This document shows, piece by piece, positions 1 to 5,895 of a DNA stretch of 13,587 nucleotides. Each line of letters begins with the position of its first letter. Positions within the stretch are counted from its first letter, which is position 1. The notes under the pieces were generated by a model. That model did no database searches. It had not been told where the DNA came from and saw only the letters and a list, made by a program, of their open reading frames with translations. The stretch is taken from contig SFQY01000033.1 in NCBI GenBank assembly GCA_004562395.1, positions 1-13,587 on the forward strand. Reading direction: 5' to 3'. Made by a program: the position numbers and the translations under genes. The stretch is from a bacterium (lineage in GTDB: Bacteria > Bacillota > Clostridia > Oscillospirales > Oscillospiraceae).

Positions 1-125
1 TACCAGGAATGCGAAAGCTTTCAGGCTTTCTCTCCCCCAGTCAGCTTCGCTGACAGCCCCCTCATCAGAGGGGGCCATTGGGCCGCTAAACGATCATTTC
101 GCTTCGGGATTTTATGAGGCAAGGG
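1..125. repeat. Palindromic intergenic repeat downstream of hisH
   Basis: This stretch follows the hisH stop codon (hisH runs toward position 1) and contains no gene. Two perfect hairpins stand next to each other: GTCAGC-TTC-GCTGAC at 40-54 and GCCCCCTC-ATCA-GAGGGGGC at 56-75. Read on the minus strand the order is a C-rich/G-rich hairpin, CTGTC, then the second hairpin, then GGGGGAG. The same layout, with a different first hairpin, is seen inside the leuA-leuC island near 10414-10466. A short palindrome GAAAGCTTTC lies at 13-22. No T-run follows the hairpins on the minus strand, so a rho-independent terminator is not supported, although the structure could still affect the end of the his mRNA. 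I read it as a REP-like dispersed repeat; the family name is not known to me. Confidence 0.6.
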
Positions 126-728
126 TTAAATATCACAGAAGGTGCGCAGGATGGACAGGCCCACATTGCCGCTCTTTTCCGGATGGAACTGGCAGCCGAA
201 AATGTTGCCCTGCTCCACCGCGGCGGTGATGGAGATGCCGTACTCTGTCACGGCGGTCAGAGAATCCTCACAGCCCTTTGCGAAATAGGAGTGGACAAAG
301 TAGACGTACTGTCCGTCCACAGCCTGCAGCAGCCTGCCGCCTCTGACCTCCAGCCGGTTCCAGCCCATGTGGGGGATCTTCAGTGACCCCGGGAGAAGCC
401 CTTCCATGGGGACCACCTGGCCCTTCAGCAGCCCTAAGCCTTCATGCTCGCCGTATTCAAAGCTTTTCTCAAACAGCAGCTGCATCCCCAGGCAGATGCC
501 AAGCAGCGGCTTCCCCTGAGCCGCCTGCTCCCGGACAAAGGTGTCCAGGGAGGACTGCCGCAGCTTGTTGGCTGCATCCTCGAAGGCGCCCACTCCGGGC
601 AGCACCAGCCGCTGGGCCTTTGTCAGAGCCTGGGGATCGCCGCTGACGAAGGCCTCCTCCCCAAGGCAGCGGAAGGTAGATTGCAGGGAGAAGAGGTTTC
701 CCACGCCGTAATCGATAATTCCGACCAT
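126..728 (-). CDS. hisH: Imidazole glycerol phosphate synthase, glutamine amidotransferase subunit HisH
   Basis: HisH hydrolyses glutamine and passes ammonia to HisF, which makes imidazole glycerol phosphate and AICAR in the fifth step of histidine synthesis; it is a cytosolic enzyme. The protein is 200 aa, normal for the family. It is a class I (triad) glutamine amidotransferase: N-terminal GIIDYGVGN, nucleophile Cys79 in GICLGMQ, and His182 and Glu184 in QFHPEKSG. The ATG at 728 shares one base with the hisB stop (TGATG) and has AAAGGGGG about seven bases upstream inside hisB. A GTG one codon earlier (731) would give 201 aa and cannot be excluded. The partner hisF is not in the window and presumably lies elsewhere or beyond the left edge. 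No truncation or missing catalytic residue is seen. Confidence 0.95.
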   Translation of the reverse strand: MVGIIDYGVGNLFSLQSTFRCLGEEAFVSGDPQALTKAQRLVLPGVGAFEDAANKLRQSSLDTFVREQAAQGKPLLGICLGMQLLFEKSFEYGEHEGLGLLKGQVVPMEGLLPGSLKIPHMGWNRLEVRGGRLLQAVDGQYVYFVHSYFAKGCEDSLTAVTEYGISITAAVEQGNIFGCQFHPEKSGNVGLSILRTFCDI

Positions 729-1309
729 CACAGGACCCCCTTTGTGGATGGGATCTGGTCACTTCCGTCCAGAGAAACCGCCGCTTTCAGAGACCTGGCC
801 ACGGACTTGAAGGCCCCCTCCACGATGTGATGGGAGTTTTTGCCCGCCAGCTGTCTCAGGTGCAGGCTCATGGGGCAGCTGCGGGTAAAGGCCAGGAAGA
901 ATTCCTCCACCAGCTCCGTATCGAAGGTGCCGATCTTTTCCGTTGGGATTTCCAGCTCATAGCACAGGCAGCTTCTGCCGGAGATGTCCGCGGCGGAGAG
1001 GATCAGCGCCTCGTCCATGGGCAGCAGGAAGCTTCCATACCGGGTGATGCCCCGCTTGTCTGCCAGAGCCTCCCGGAAAGCGCTCCCAAGACAGATGCCG
1101 ATGTCCTCCACACTGTGGTGGTCGTCCACATCGGTATCGCCCGCGCATTTCACCGTAAGGTCAAATTTCCCGTGGGCGGCGAACAGGGTCAGCATATGGT
1201 TTAAGAAGCCGCAGCCGGTATCGATGTGGCTTTTCCCGGTGCCGTCCAGATCCAGGCGGAGGGAAATGTCCGTTTCGGCGGTCTTTCGGGTGATTTCTGA
1301 CGTTCTCAT
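728..1309 (-). CDS. hisB: Imidazoleglycerol-phosphate dehydratase HisB
   Basis: HisB removes water from imidazole glycerol phosphate to give imidazole acetol phosphate, the substrate of HisC. The 193-aa product matches the monofunctional bacterial enzyme (about 195 aa), with no fused phosphatase domain. The two metal-binding histidine motifs are clear: DTDVDDHHSVEDIGI in the first half and HLRQLAGKNSHHIVEGAFK in the second, along with GFLNHMLTLFAAHGKFD. The ATG at 1309 is chosen because GAGGTG (1314-1319) sits four bases upstream and the family N-terminus (RxSEITRKTAETDI) begins there. The reading frame continues open upstream to a GTG at 1438, but those 43 codons are translated intergenic repeat. 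Unlike the other his genes here, hisB is not coupled to its upstream neighbour; 272 bases separate it from hisC. It overlaps hisH by one base. Confidence 0.95.
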   Translation of the reverse strand: MRTSEITRKTAETDISLRLDLDGTGKSHIDTGCGFLNHMLTLFAAHGKFDLTVKCAGDTDVDDHHSVEDIGICLGSAFREALADKRGITRYGSFLLPMDEALILSAADISGRSCLCYELEIPTEKIGTFDTELVEEFFLAFTRSCPMSLHLRQLAGKNSHHIVEGAFKSVARSLKAAVSLDGSDQIPSTKGVL

Positions 1310-1431
1310 AAAACACCTCACAATTAAAAAATGCAGAATGCTGAATGCGAAAGGATGGTATCCCCTTCGGGGATGAATCAAATTGGAATTGATTGGTTGT
1401 GGATTGTTTATCGCACCGCCCATCGTTTTCG
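1310..1431. other. Intergenic stretch with a heptanucleotide array and a hairpin
   Basis: This lies between the hisB ribosome binding site and the inverted-repeat element. Three tandem 7-base units ending in AATGC occupy 1328-1348 (AAAATGC, AGAATGC, TGAATGC). A perfect hairpin ATCCCC-TTC-GGGGAT follows at 1360-1374. Near 1412-1426 and 1434-1445 there is an imperfect direct repeat (CGCACCGCCCATCGT and CGCACCCATCGT), the second copy being the outer part of the terminal inverted repeat. No gene or promoter is evident. It is probably repeat-derived DNA inserted between hisC and hisB. Confidence 0.5.
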
Positions 1432-1564
1432 TTCGCACCCATCGTAGGGCGGGGTCATGACCCCGCCGACCAGGTTGGAAACGCAGTTAGGCGAAATAGA
1501 CGTAAATATGTGAAACCATAGGTGCATCGGCGGGGTCATGACCCCGCCCTACGATGGGTGCGAA
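1432..1564. mobile_element. MITE-like element with perfect 38-bp terminal inverted repeats
   Basis: Bases 1432-1469 and 1527-1564 are exact reverse complements over 38 bp, starting with TTCGCACCC and ending with GGGTGCGAA, around a 57-base unique centre. Each arm contains the 20-bp perfect palindrome GGCGGGGTCATGACCCCGCC (1448-1467 and 1529-1548), so each arm can fold alone or the two arms can fold together into one long stem. There is no room for a transposase, so if mobile it would need enzymes supplied in trans. Target-site duplications are not obvious at the edges. It sits between hisC and hisB inside what would otherwise be a tight operon and would be transcribed as part of the his mRNA. 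It could alternatively be called a dispersed repeat of unknown mechanism. Confidence 0.75.
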
Positions 1565-1572
1565 TAGAAACG

Positions 1573-1579
1573 CTCCTTT
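1573..1579 (-). promoter_or_regulatory. Orphan ribosome binding site after hisC
   Basis: On the minus strand AAAGGAG (within AAAAGGAGCG) lies just beyond the hisC stop codon, but the next sequence is the inverted-repeat element and not a start codon. It looks like the original binding site for the gene after hisC, now separated from hisB by about 260 bases. hisB has acquired or uses a different site, GAGGTG, next to its own ATG. The match itself is direct; its history is inferred. Confidence 0.4.
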
Positions 1580-1581
1580 TT

Positions 1582-2643
1582 CTAAACGGTCTCGTTTAGA
1601 ATCCGGGTGATGGCCTCCAGCAGGGCCTCCATTTGGTCCGGGGTGCCGATGGTAATGCGGTTGAATTGGGCAATCCGGGGGTTCGTGAAATGGCGGACCA
1701 GAATGCCGCGGGTTTTCAGTTCCCGGTACAGCTGCCCGCCGTCGATTTTGGGGCTTCTGGCGAACAGGAAGTTGGTCCGGCTGGGCAGGACTTCAAATCC
1801 CAGGGCCGTCAATTGCGCCGCCGTCCAGGCGCGGGTCTTCTGGATCTCGGCGCATTTTTCCTGATAATACGCTTCCGCGTCCACCGTAGCCTCTCCCAGG
1901 AAAAGGGTCAGGCGGTTGATGTTATAGGGGTTTGTGGAGTACTTAATCTTTTCCAGATCCGCGATCAGCTCCGGACTGCCGAAGGCGTACCCCAGGCGGC
2001 CTCCGGCCAGGCACCGGGATTTGGAAAAGGTACGGACCACCAGCAGGTTGTCGTAGGTCCCGATCAGGCTCAGGCAGGTCTCACCGCCGAAATCCACATA
2101 GGCTTCGTCGATGAGTACCACGGAATCCGGGTTGGTGCGGACGATTTCCTCGATCTGGCTGACCGGAATGCTCATACCGGTGGGGGCGTTGGGGTTGGCC
2201 AGCACCACCAGCTTGTCCCGGCCCAGGTAGTCCCGGTAATCCACGGAAAAGTCCTCTTTTAAGGGTACTTTTTCGCAGGAAATCCCATACAGGTCCCCGA
2301 AAACCTCATAAAAGCCATAGGTGATATCCGGGAAGACCGCTCCCTTTCCGCCGAAGGCCATAAAGGCAAAATTCAGCACCTCATCGGAGCCGTTGGAGAC
2401 GAAGATGTTTTCGCTCTTCACGCCGTACAGCTCCGCCAGCTTCCGCTTCAGCCCTCCGGCGGTGGGGTCGGAGTACAGCCGCAGCAGCTCCACCTGCTCC
2501 CGGTTCATGGCCGCGGTTACCTCCGGCGCCGGAGGATAAGGGGATTCGTTGGTATTCAGCTTGATATAGCGCATGTCCCGGGGCTGTTCCCCGGGGGTAT
2601 AGGCTTCCAGAGCCTGATACCGCTCTCCCAAAAACCGGCTCAT
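1582..2643 (-). CDS. hisC: Histidinol-phosphate aminotransferase HisC
   Basis: HisC is a pyridoxal-phosphate enzyme that transfers an amino group from glutamate to imidazole acetol phosphate, giving histidinol phosphate. The 353-aa protein is a fold type I (class I/II) aminotransferase of normal length. Visible landmarks are the substrate-side LNTNESPYPP (29-38), SNGSDE (83-88), ANPNAPTG with Asn152, IDEAYVDF with Asp179 and Tyr182, the Schiff-base Lys208 in TFSKS, Arg216 in GGRLGY, and the C-terminal Arg329 in FNRITIG. Its ATG overlaps the hisD stop as ATGA, and AGGAGGG lies eight bases upstream within hisD, so translation is probably coupled. The stop codon is embedded in a perfect 8-bp inverted repeat (TCTAAACG-GTCT-CGTTTAGA, 1581-1600). 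HisC enzymes can also act on aromatic amino acids, but the location supports the histidine role. Confidence 0.95.
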   Translation of the reverse strand: MSRFLGERYQALEAYTPGEQPRDMRYIKLNTNESPYPPAPEVTAAMNREQVELLRLYSDPTAGGLKRKLAELYGVKSENIFVSNGSDEVLNFAFMAFGGKGAVFPDITYGFYEVFGDLYGISCEKVPLKEDFSVDYRDYLGRDKLVVLANPNAPTGMSIPVSQIEEIVRTNPDSVVLIDEAYVDFGGETCLSLIGTYDNLLVVRTFSKSRCLAGGRLGYAFGSPELIADLEKIKYSTNPYNINRLTLFLGEATVDAEAYYQEKCAEIQKTRAWTAAQLTALGFEVLPSRTNFLFARSPKIDGGQLYRELKTRGILVRHFTNPRIAQFNRITIGTPDQMEALLEAITRILNETV

Positions 2644-3920
2644 TTCTTGCCCTCCTGACGGATCATGACGCTTCTGCCGTGGGCCTGGAGCCCCTCCTTG
2701 CCGGCAAAATAGTTGATTTTCTCCGCCGCGCCGGAGAGGGCACCGGCGGTGTAGTAGGTAAACTGGCTCTTCTTTACAAAGTCGTCCACGCTTAAGGGAC
2801 TGGAGAACCGGGCGGTGCCGGAGGTGGGCAGGGTGTGGTTGGGGCCGGCGAAGTAGTCCCCCAGAGCCTCCGGGCAGCTGCGGCCCATAAAGATGGAACC
2901 GGCGTTCTTCACCGCGTCCAGATAGGCAAAGGGATCGTCCACCATCAGCTCCAGATGCTCCGGGGCGATCTCGTTGGCGATCTCAATGCCCGCCATCAGA
3001 TCCTCCGCCACAATGATCTTGCCGCCGTTGTCAATGGCGGCTCTGGCAATGTCTCTCCGGGGAAGCAGGGGCAGCTGCTTTTCCAGCTGGTCGCTGACCG
3101 CCCGGGCCAGGGCTTCACTGTCGGTGATCAGCACCGCGCTGGCCAGCCTGTCATGCTCCGCCTGGCTGAGCATATCGGCGGCCACCTGGGCGGGGTCGCT
3201 TTTGCCGTCGGCGATGACCAGAATTTCACTGGGGCCCGCGATCATGTCGATGGACACCAGCCCGAAGACCTGCTTCTTGGCCTCCGCAACATACGCATTG
3301 CCGGGGCCGACGATTTTGTCCACCTTGGGGATGGTTTCGGTGCCGTAGGCAAGGGCTCCGATGGCCTGGGCGCCGCCCACCTTAAAAATCTGATCCACCC
3401 CCGCGATCTTCGCCGCCGCCAGGATGGCAGGGTTCACTTTGCCGTCCTTTCCCGGCGGGGTGGTCATCACGATTTGGGGACACCCGGCGATCCTGGCGGG
3501 AATGGTGTCCATCAGCACCGTGGAGGGGTAGGCCGCCGTGCCGCCGGGGACATAGACGCCCACCTTCTCGATGGGGGTCACCTTCTGGCCCAGGATGATG
3601 CCTGGCTTGTCCGCGATGACAAAGCTGTTTCGCACCTGCTTCGAATGGAACAGGCGGATGTTCTCCGCAGCCTCCTCCAGAATGGAGAGAAATTCCGGCT
3701 CCACCAGGGCAAAGGCTTCTTCGATCTCCTGCTGGGATACCGGTAAGGTCTCCAGTTGAGGGGCGTCAAATTTTCTCGTATAGTCCAGCACCGCCCGGTC
3801 TCCCCGGGTACGGACATCCGCAAGGATCCCGGAAACAGCCGCCGCCACGTCCACCGCCGGAGTGACCCGGGCGAAAATATCGGAATTCGGCACCTGTCCG
3901 TATTTTAAAATCTTGATCAT
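2640..3920 (-). CDS. hisD: Histidinol dehydrogenase HisD
   Basis: HisD performs the last two oxidations of the pathway, histidinol to histidinal to histidine, using two NAD+ and a bound zinc ion. The 426-aa length is standard. The zinc ligands known from the family are all recognisable: Gln253 and His256 in LSQAEHD, Asp355 in LGDYFAGPNHTLPT, and His414 near the C-terminus. The catalytic pair Glu321-His322 is in IAPEHLEL. The nucleotide-binding region includes KVGGAQAIGALAYGT (181-194) and KIVGPGNAYVAEAKK (203-217). The start is well supported by GGTGGAGG about five bases before the ATG and by the ATGA overlap with the hisG stop. It overlaps hisC by four bases at its other end. Nothing is truncated. 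The protein should be a cytosolic homodimer. Confidence 0.97.
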   Translation of the reverse strand: MIKILKYGQVPNSDIFARVTPAVDVAAAVSGILADVRTRGDRAVLDYTRKFDAPQLETLPVSQQEIEEAFALVEPEFLSILEEAAENIRLFHSKQVRNSFVIADKPGIILGQKVTPIEKVGVYVPGGTAAYPSTVLMDTIPARIAGCPQIVMTTPPGKDGKVNPAILAAAKIAGVDQIFKVGGAQAIGALAYGTETIPKVDKIVGPGNAYVAEAKKQVFGLVSIDMIAGPSEILVIADGKSDPAQVAADMLSQAEHDRLASAVLITDSEALARAVSDQLEKQLPLLPRRDIARAAIDNGGKIIVAEDLMAGIEIANEIAPEHLELMVDDPFAYLDAVKNAGSIFMGRSCPEALGDYFAGPNHTLPTSGTARFSSPLSVDDFVKKSQFTYYTAGALSGAAEKINYFAGKEGLQAHGRSVMIRQEGKK

Positions 3921-4552
3921 AATTCCTCCACCTGCTCTTTCAGGCTCTGACAGATCTCGTTGATCACGTCGTCCTTGAATTGATAGCTGGCCACATTAGC
4001 AATGAGCCGGGCGCTGATGGGCACGATCTCCTCGTAAACCATCAGGTCGTTTTCCTTCAGCGTGGTGCCCGTCTCCACAATATCCACAATCACATGGCTC
4101 AGGCCCAGAATGGGCGCCAGCTCGATGGAGCCGTTGAGATGAATGATATCGATGTCCCGGCACTTACCGCTGTAGTAGCTGCGGGCGATATTGGGAAATT
4201 TGGTGGCCACCTTCAGGGTCTGCCCCACCGGATCCCGGAAATCCTTCTTTCCCGCCACCGCCATGCGGCAGCGGCCCATGCCCAGATCCAGCAGCTCATA
4301 GACATCCGGCCGGTATTCCAGCAGAATATCCTTTCCCACGATGCCCAAGTCCGCCGCGCCCCGCTCCACGTAAATGGCAACATCCGAAGGCTTCACCCAG
4401 AAATACCGGACGCCCTTCTCCGGATTTTCGAAAATCAGCTTTCTGCCCGGGTCCTCCATGGTGGGGCAGTCGAAGCCGCTTTTTTTCAGCATGGCGTAGG
4501 CCTTTTCTCCCAGCCGCCCCTTGGGCAGCGCCACATTGATCATGGGCCTCAT
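3917..4552 (-). CDS. hisG: ATP phosphoribosyltransferase, short form (HisG-S), catalytic subunit
   Basis: HisG couples ATP and PRPP to make phosphoribosyl-ATP, the committed and feedback-controlled step of histidine synthesis. The protein is 211 aa, about 80 aa shorter than the long form, and lacks the C-terminal ACT-like histidine-binding domain. It therefore belongs to the short form, which depends on HisZ; the hisZ gene lies immediately upstream. Landmarks are the N-terminal NVALPKGRLG, ADLGIVGKD (67-75), and the PRPP-binding loop DIVETGTTLKEN starting at Asp157. The ATG at 4552 is chosen because GGGGAGG lies seven bases upstream and the start overlaps the hisZ stop as ATGA; an in-frame ATG three codons later (4543) lacks this support. 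Family knowledge predicts a hetero-octamer of four HisG and four HisZ chains. Confidence 0.96.
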   Translation of the reverse strand: MRPMINVALPKGRLGEKAYAMLKKSGFDCPTMEDPGRKLIFENPEKGVRYFWVKPSDVAIYVERGAADLGIVGKDILLEYRPDVYELLDLGMGRCRMAVAGKKDFRDPVGQTLKVATKFPNIARSYYSGKCRDIDIIHLNGSIELAPILGLSHVIVDIVETGTTLKENDLMVYEEIVPISARLIANVASYQFKDDVINEICQSLKEQVEEL

Positions 4553-5625
4553 TGCACAGCCTCCCCGTTCTCAAAGCGTACCAGACGCTTCCAGCGCCTG
4601 TCTTTCGGCAGGGCGGTACAGACCAGAACGCTCCCGTCCCTGGCCGCGGCCTCCGCCGCCGCCGTCAGCGCCACCGTATCCGCCGAGCCGTCGTGGAGCA
4701 GCACCGTGTCCACATCGAAGGGGCTTTCCTCCCCCAGCAGCTCCTGCAGCAGGTCCACATACACCGCAAAGCCGATGGCCCGGCTGCGTTTTCCCATCCT
4801 CCGGGCCAGAACATCGTACTGTCCTCCGGACAGGATACTGGTGGGGATCCCCTCCAGGTACCCCCGGAACACCACACCGCTGTAATAGCGCATACCGCTT
4901 CCCACGGAAAAATCCACCCGCACGCTGTCGCCGCAGCCGCTGGATTCCAGGATCGTCCACAGCTCCTGCAGCTCCTCCAGCGCCTGGCGCTCGGCTTCGG
5001 TGGTCAGCACCTCCCCCACAGGCCGCAGCACGTCCAGGCCGCTTCCCCGGCATACGGAGAGGACCCGAAGCTTTTCCCAGGCCTCCGGCTTGTCCCGGCA
5101 GAGGGATTTCAGCTCGTGAAGATTCTTCCGGCGCAGGCAGTCCATGGCCTGCTTCCGCTGCCCGGCGCTCAGGCCGCTGCTGTCCAGCACCGCGGCGATG
5201 AGCCCCATATGGGAGATGTCCAGCACGGAACACTCCCCAAGCAGCTTCAGGCTTTTGGCCGCCAGCAGAACCACCTCGGCGATCTCATAGGCCCCCAGAT
5301 CTCCCACGCATTCCAGGCCCGTCTGGGTGATCTCCCGGTAATCCCGGTAGACATTCTCGTCGTAATAGACCTTCTGCACCGCTCCGGGGGCCTCCGGAGC
5401 GTTTTTGACGATGGAAAGGGTCACGTCCGGCTTCAGCGCCAGCAGCCGCCCGCCGCCGTCGGAAAAGGTGATGATCCGGTCCGACGCCAGAAAATCCTTG
5501 TTGCGCACGTAAAGATCGTACTCCTCAAACCGGCTCATCTTGTAGGGCGCGTAGCCATAGCGCCGGTAGAGGCTGCGCAGGGTGAACACAGCCCGCTCCT
5601 CTGTTTTCCAAAGCATATCCGTCAT
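4549..5625 (-). CDS. hisZ: ATP phosphoribosyltransferase regulatory subunit HisZ
   Basis: HisZ is a catalytically retired relative of histidyl-tRNA synthetase that activates short HisG and carries the histidine feedback site. The 358-aa product keeps the synthetase-like core: LALKPDVTLSIV (62-73), YYDENVYRDYREITQTGLE resembling motif 2 (87-105), SGMRYYSGVVFRGY (243-256) corresponding to the HisRS RxxYYTG element, and AIGFAVYVDLL (283-293) in the motif 3 position. There is no recognisable anticodon-binding domain, so it is not a tRNA synthetase. The open frame extends to a GTG at 5721, but that GTG lies inside the predicted promoter and the extra residues do not resemble the family. The ATG at 5625 (weak upstream GGTTGG) is chosen; the ATG at 5616 is the main alternative. 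It is the first gene of the his operon. Confidence 0.9.
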   Translation of the reverse strand: MTDMLWKTEERAVFTLRSLYRRYGYAPYKMSRFEEYDLYVRNKDFLASDRIITFSDGGGRLLALKPDVTLSIVKNAPEAPGAVQKVYYDENVYRDYREITQTGLECVGDLGAYEIAEVVLLAAKSLKLLGECSVLDISHMGLIAAVLDSSGLSAGQRKQAMDCLRRKNLHELKSLCRDKPEAWEKLRVLSVCRGSGLDVLRPVGEVLTTEAERQALEELQELWTILESSGCGDSVRVDFSVGSGMRYYSGVVFRGYLEGIPTSILSGGQYDVLARRMGKRSRAIGFAVYVDLLQELLGEESPFDVDTVLLHDGSADTVALTAAAEAAARDGSVLVCTALPKDRRWKRLVRFENGEAVQ

Positions 5626-5711
5626 GAACAGCCAACCTGCTTTCTTTCCATCCTTCCGGCTGCACACCGAAGCGCTGCCACGGCTCCGGGTCTCGCCTGT
5701 GTGTTTTTGAT

Positions 5712-5740
5712 ACTTTACCACTTTAGCTTGCTAAAGTCAA
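5712..5740 (-). promoter_or_regulatory. Predicted promoter of the his operon
   Basis: On the minus strand TTGACT (5740-5735) and TAAAGT (5717-5712) are separated by exactly 17 bases, a good sigma-A type match. Transcription would begin near 5705, giving a leader of about 80 bases before the hisZ ATG at 5625. No T-box consensus or terminator hairpin is visible in that short leader, so control is more likely at initiation, through the palindrome that overlaps this promoter. Confidence 0.65.
5720..5737. promoter_or_regulatory. 18-bp palindromic candidate operator in the his promoter
   Basis: ACTTTAGC-TT-GCTAAAGT is a perfect inverted repeat with 8-bp arms and a 2-base centre. It fills the spacer between the -35 and -10 boxes of the his promoter and overlaps part of the -35 box, so a bound dimeric protein would block RNA polymerase. 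From general knowledge, Bacillota his genes can be controlled by a TrpR-family repressor (HisR/YerC), which makes that protein the first candidate. I cannot verify that this sequence matches its consensus. ilvE, on the other side, starts transcription about 130 bases away and is less likely to be affected. Confidence 0.6.
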
Positions 5741-5832
5741 GTCATATTTTACAAATCTCCGACACTATTTTTGTGTGTTTGTTCTCACAGCGACATTTGT
5801 TCCCCTGAGAAAAACATTTTTCCCCAAGCCTA

Positions 5833-5861
5833 TTGACCAGCGGCTTTGTCGGTGTTAAAAT
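5833..5861 (+). promoter_or_regulatory. ilvE: Predicted promoter of ilvE
   Basis: TTGACC (5833-5838) and TAAAAT (5856-5861) are separated by 17 bases, a strong sigma-A type match. Transcription should begin near 5868, leaving a leader of under 30 bases before the ATG at 5896. That is too short for a T-box or attenuator, so ilvE appears to be either constitutive or controlled only at initiation. No clear operator palindrome is seen around it. Confidence 0.7.
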
Positions 5862-5895
5862 AAGGCAATCAACAAAAGCCGGGAGGAGCTTTTAT

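Noticed and set aside
279..292. Protein residues 279-292 of IlvE (CGLCGTAAV) as the redox-active CxxC of human BCAT; coordinates here are residue numbers
   Set aside because: The human CxxC pair follows the GTA segment, whereas here the cysteines precede it, so the positions are not equivalent.
1310..1438. N-terminal extension of hisB starting from GTG at 1438 in the inverted-repeat element
   Set aside because: The extension is translated repeat DNA; a ribosome binding site and the family N-terminus mark the ATG at 1309.
5622..5651. A nine-codon upstream reading frame (MERKQVGCS) ending in an ATGA overlap with the hisZ ATG, as a leader peptide
   Set aside because: It contains no histidine codons and its only GGAAGG lies directly against the ATG, too close to act as a binding site.
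5626..5721. GTG at 5721 as the hisZ start, giving a 390-aa protein
   Set aside because: It lies within the predicted his promoter and operator, has no ribosome binding site, and the added residues are basic and low in similarity to HisZ.
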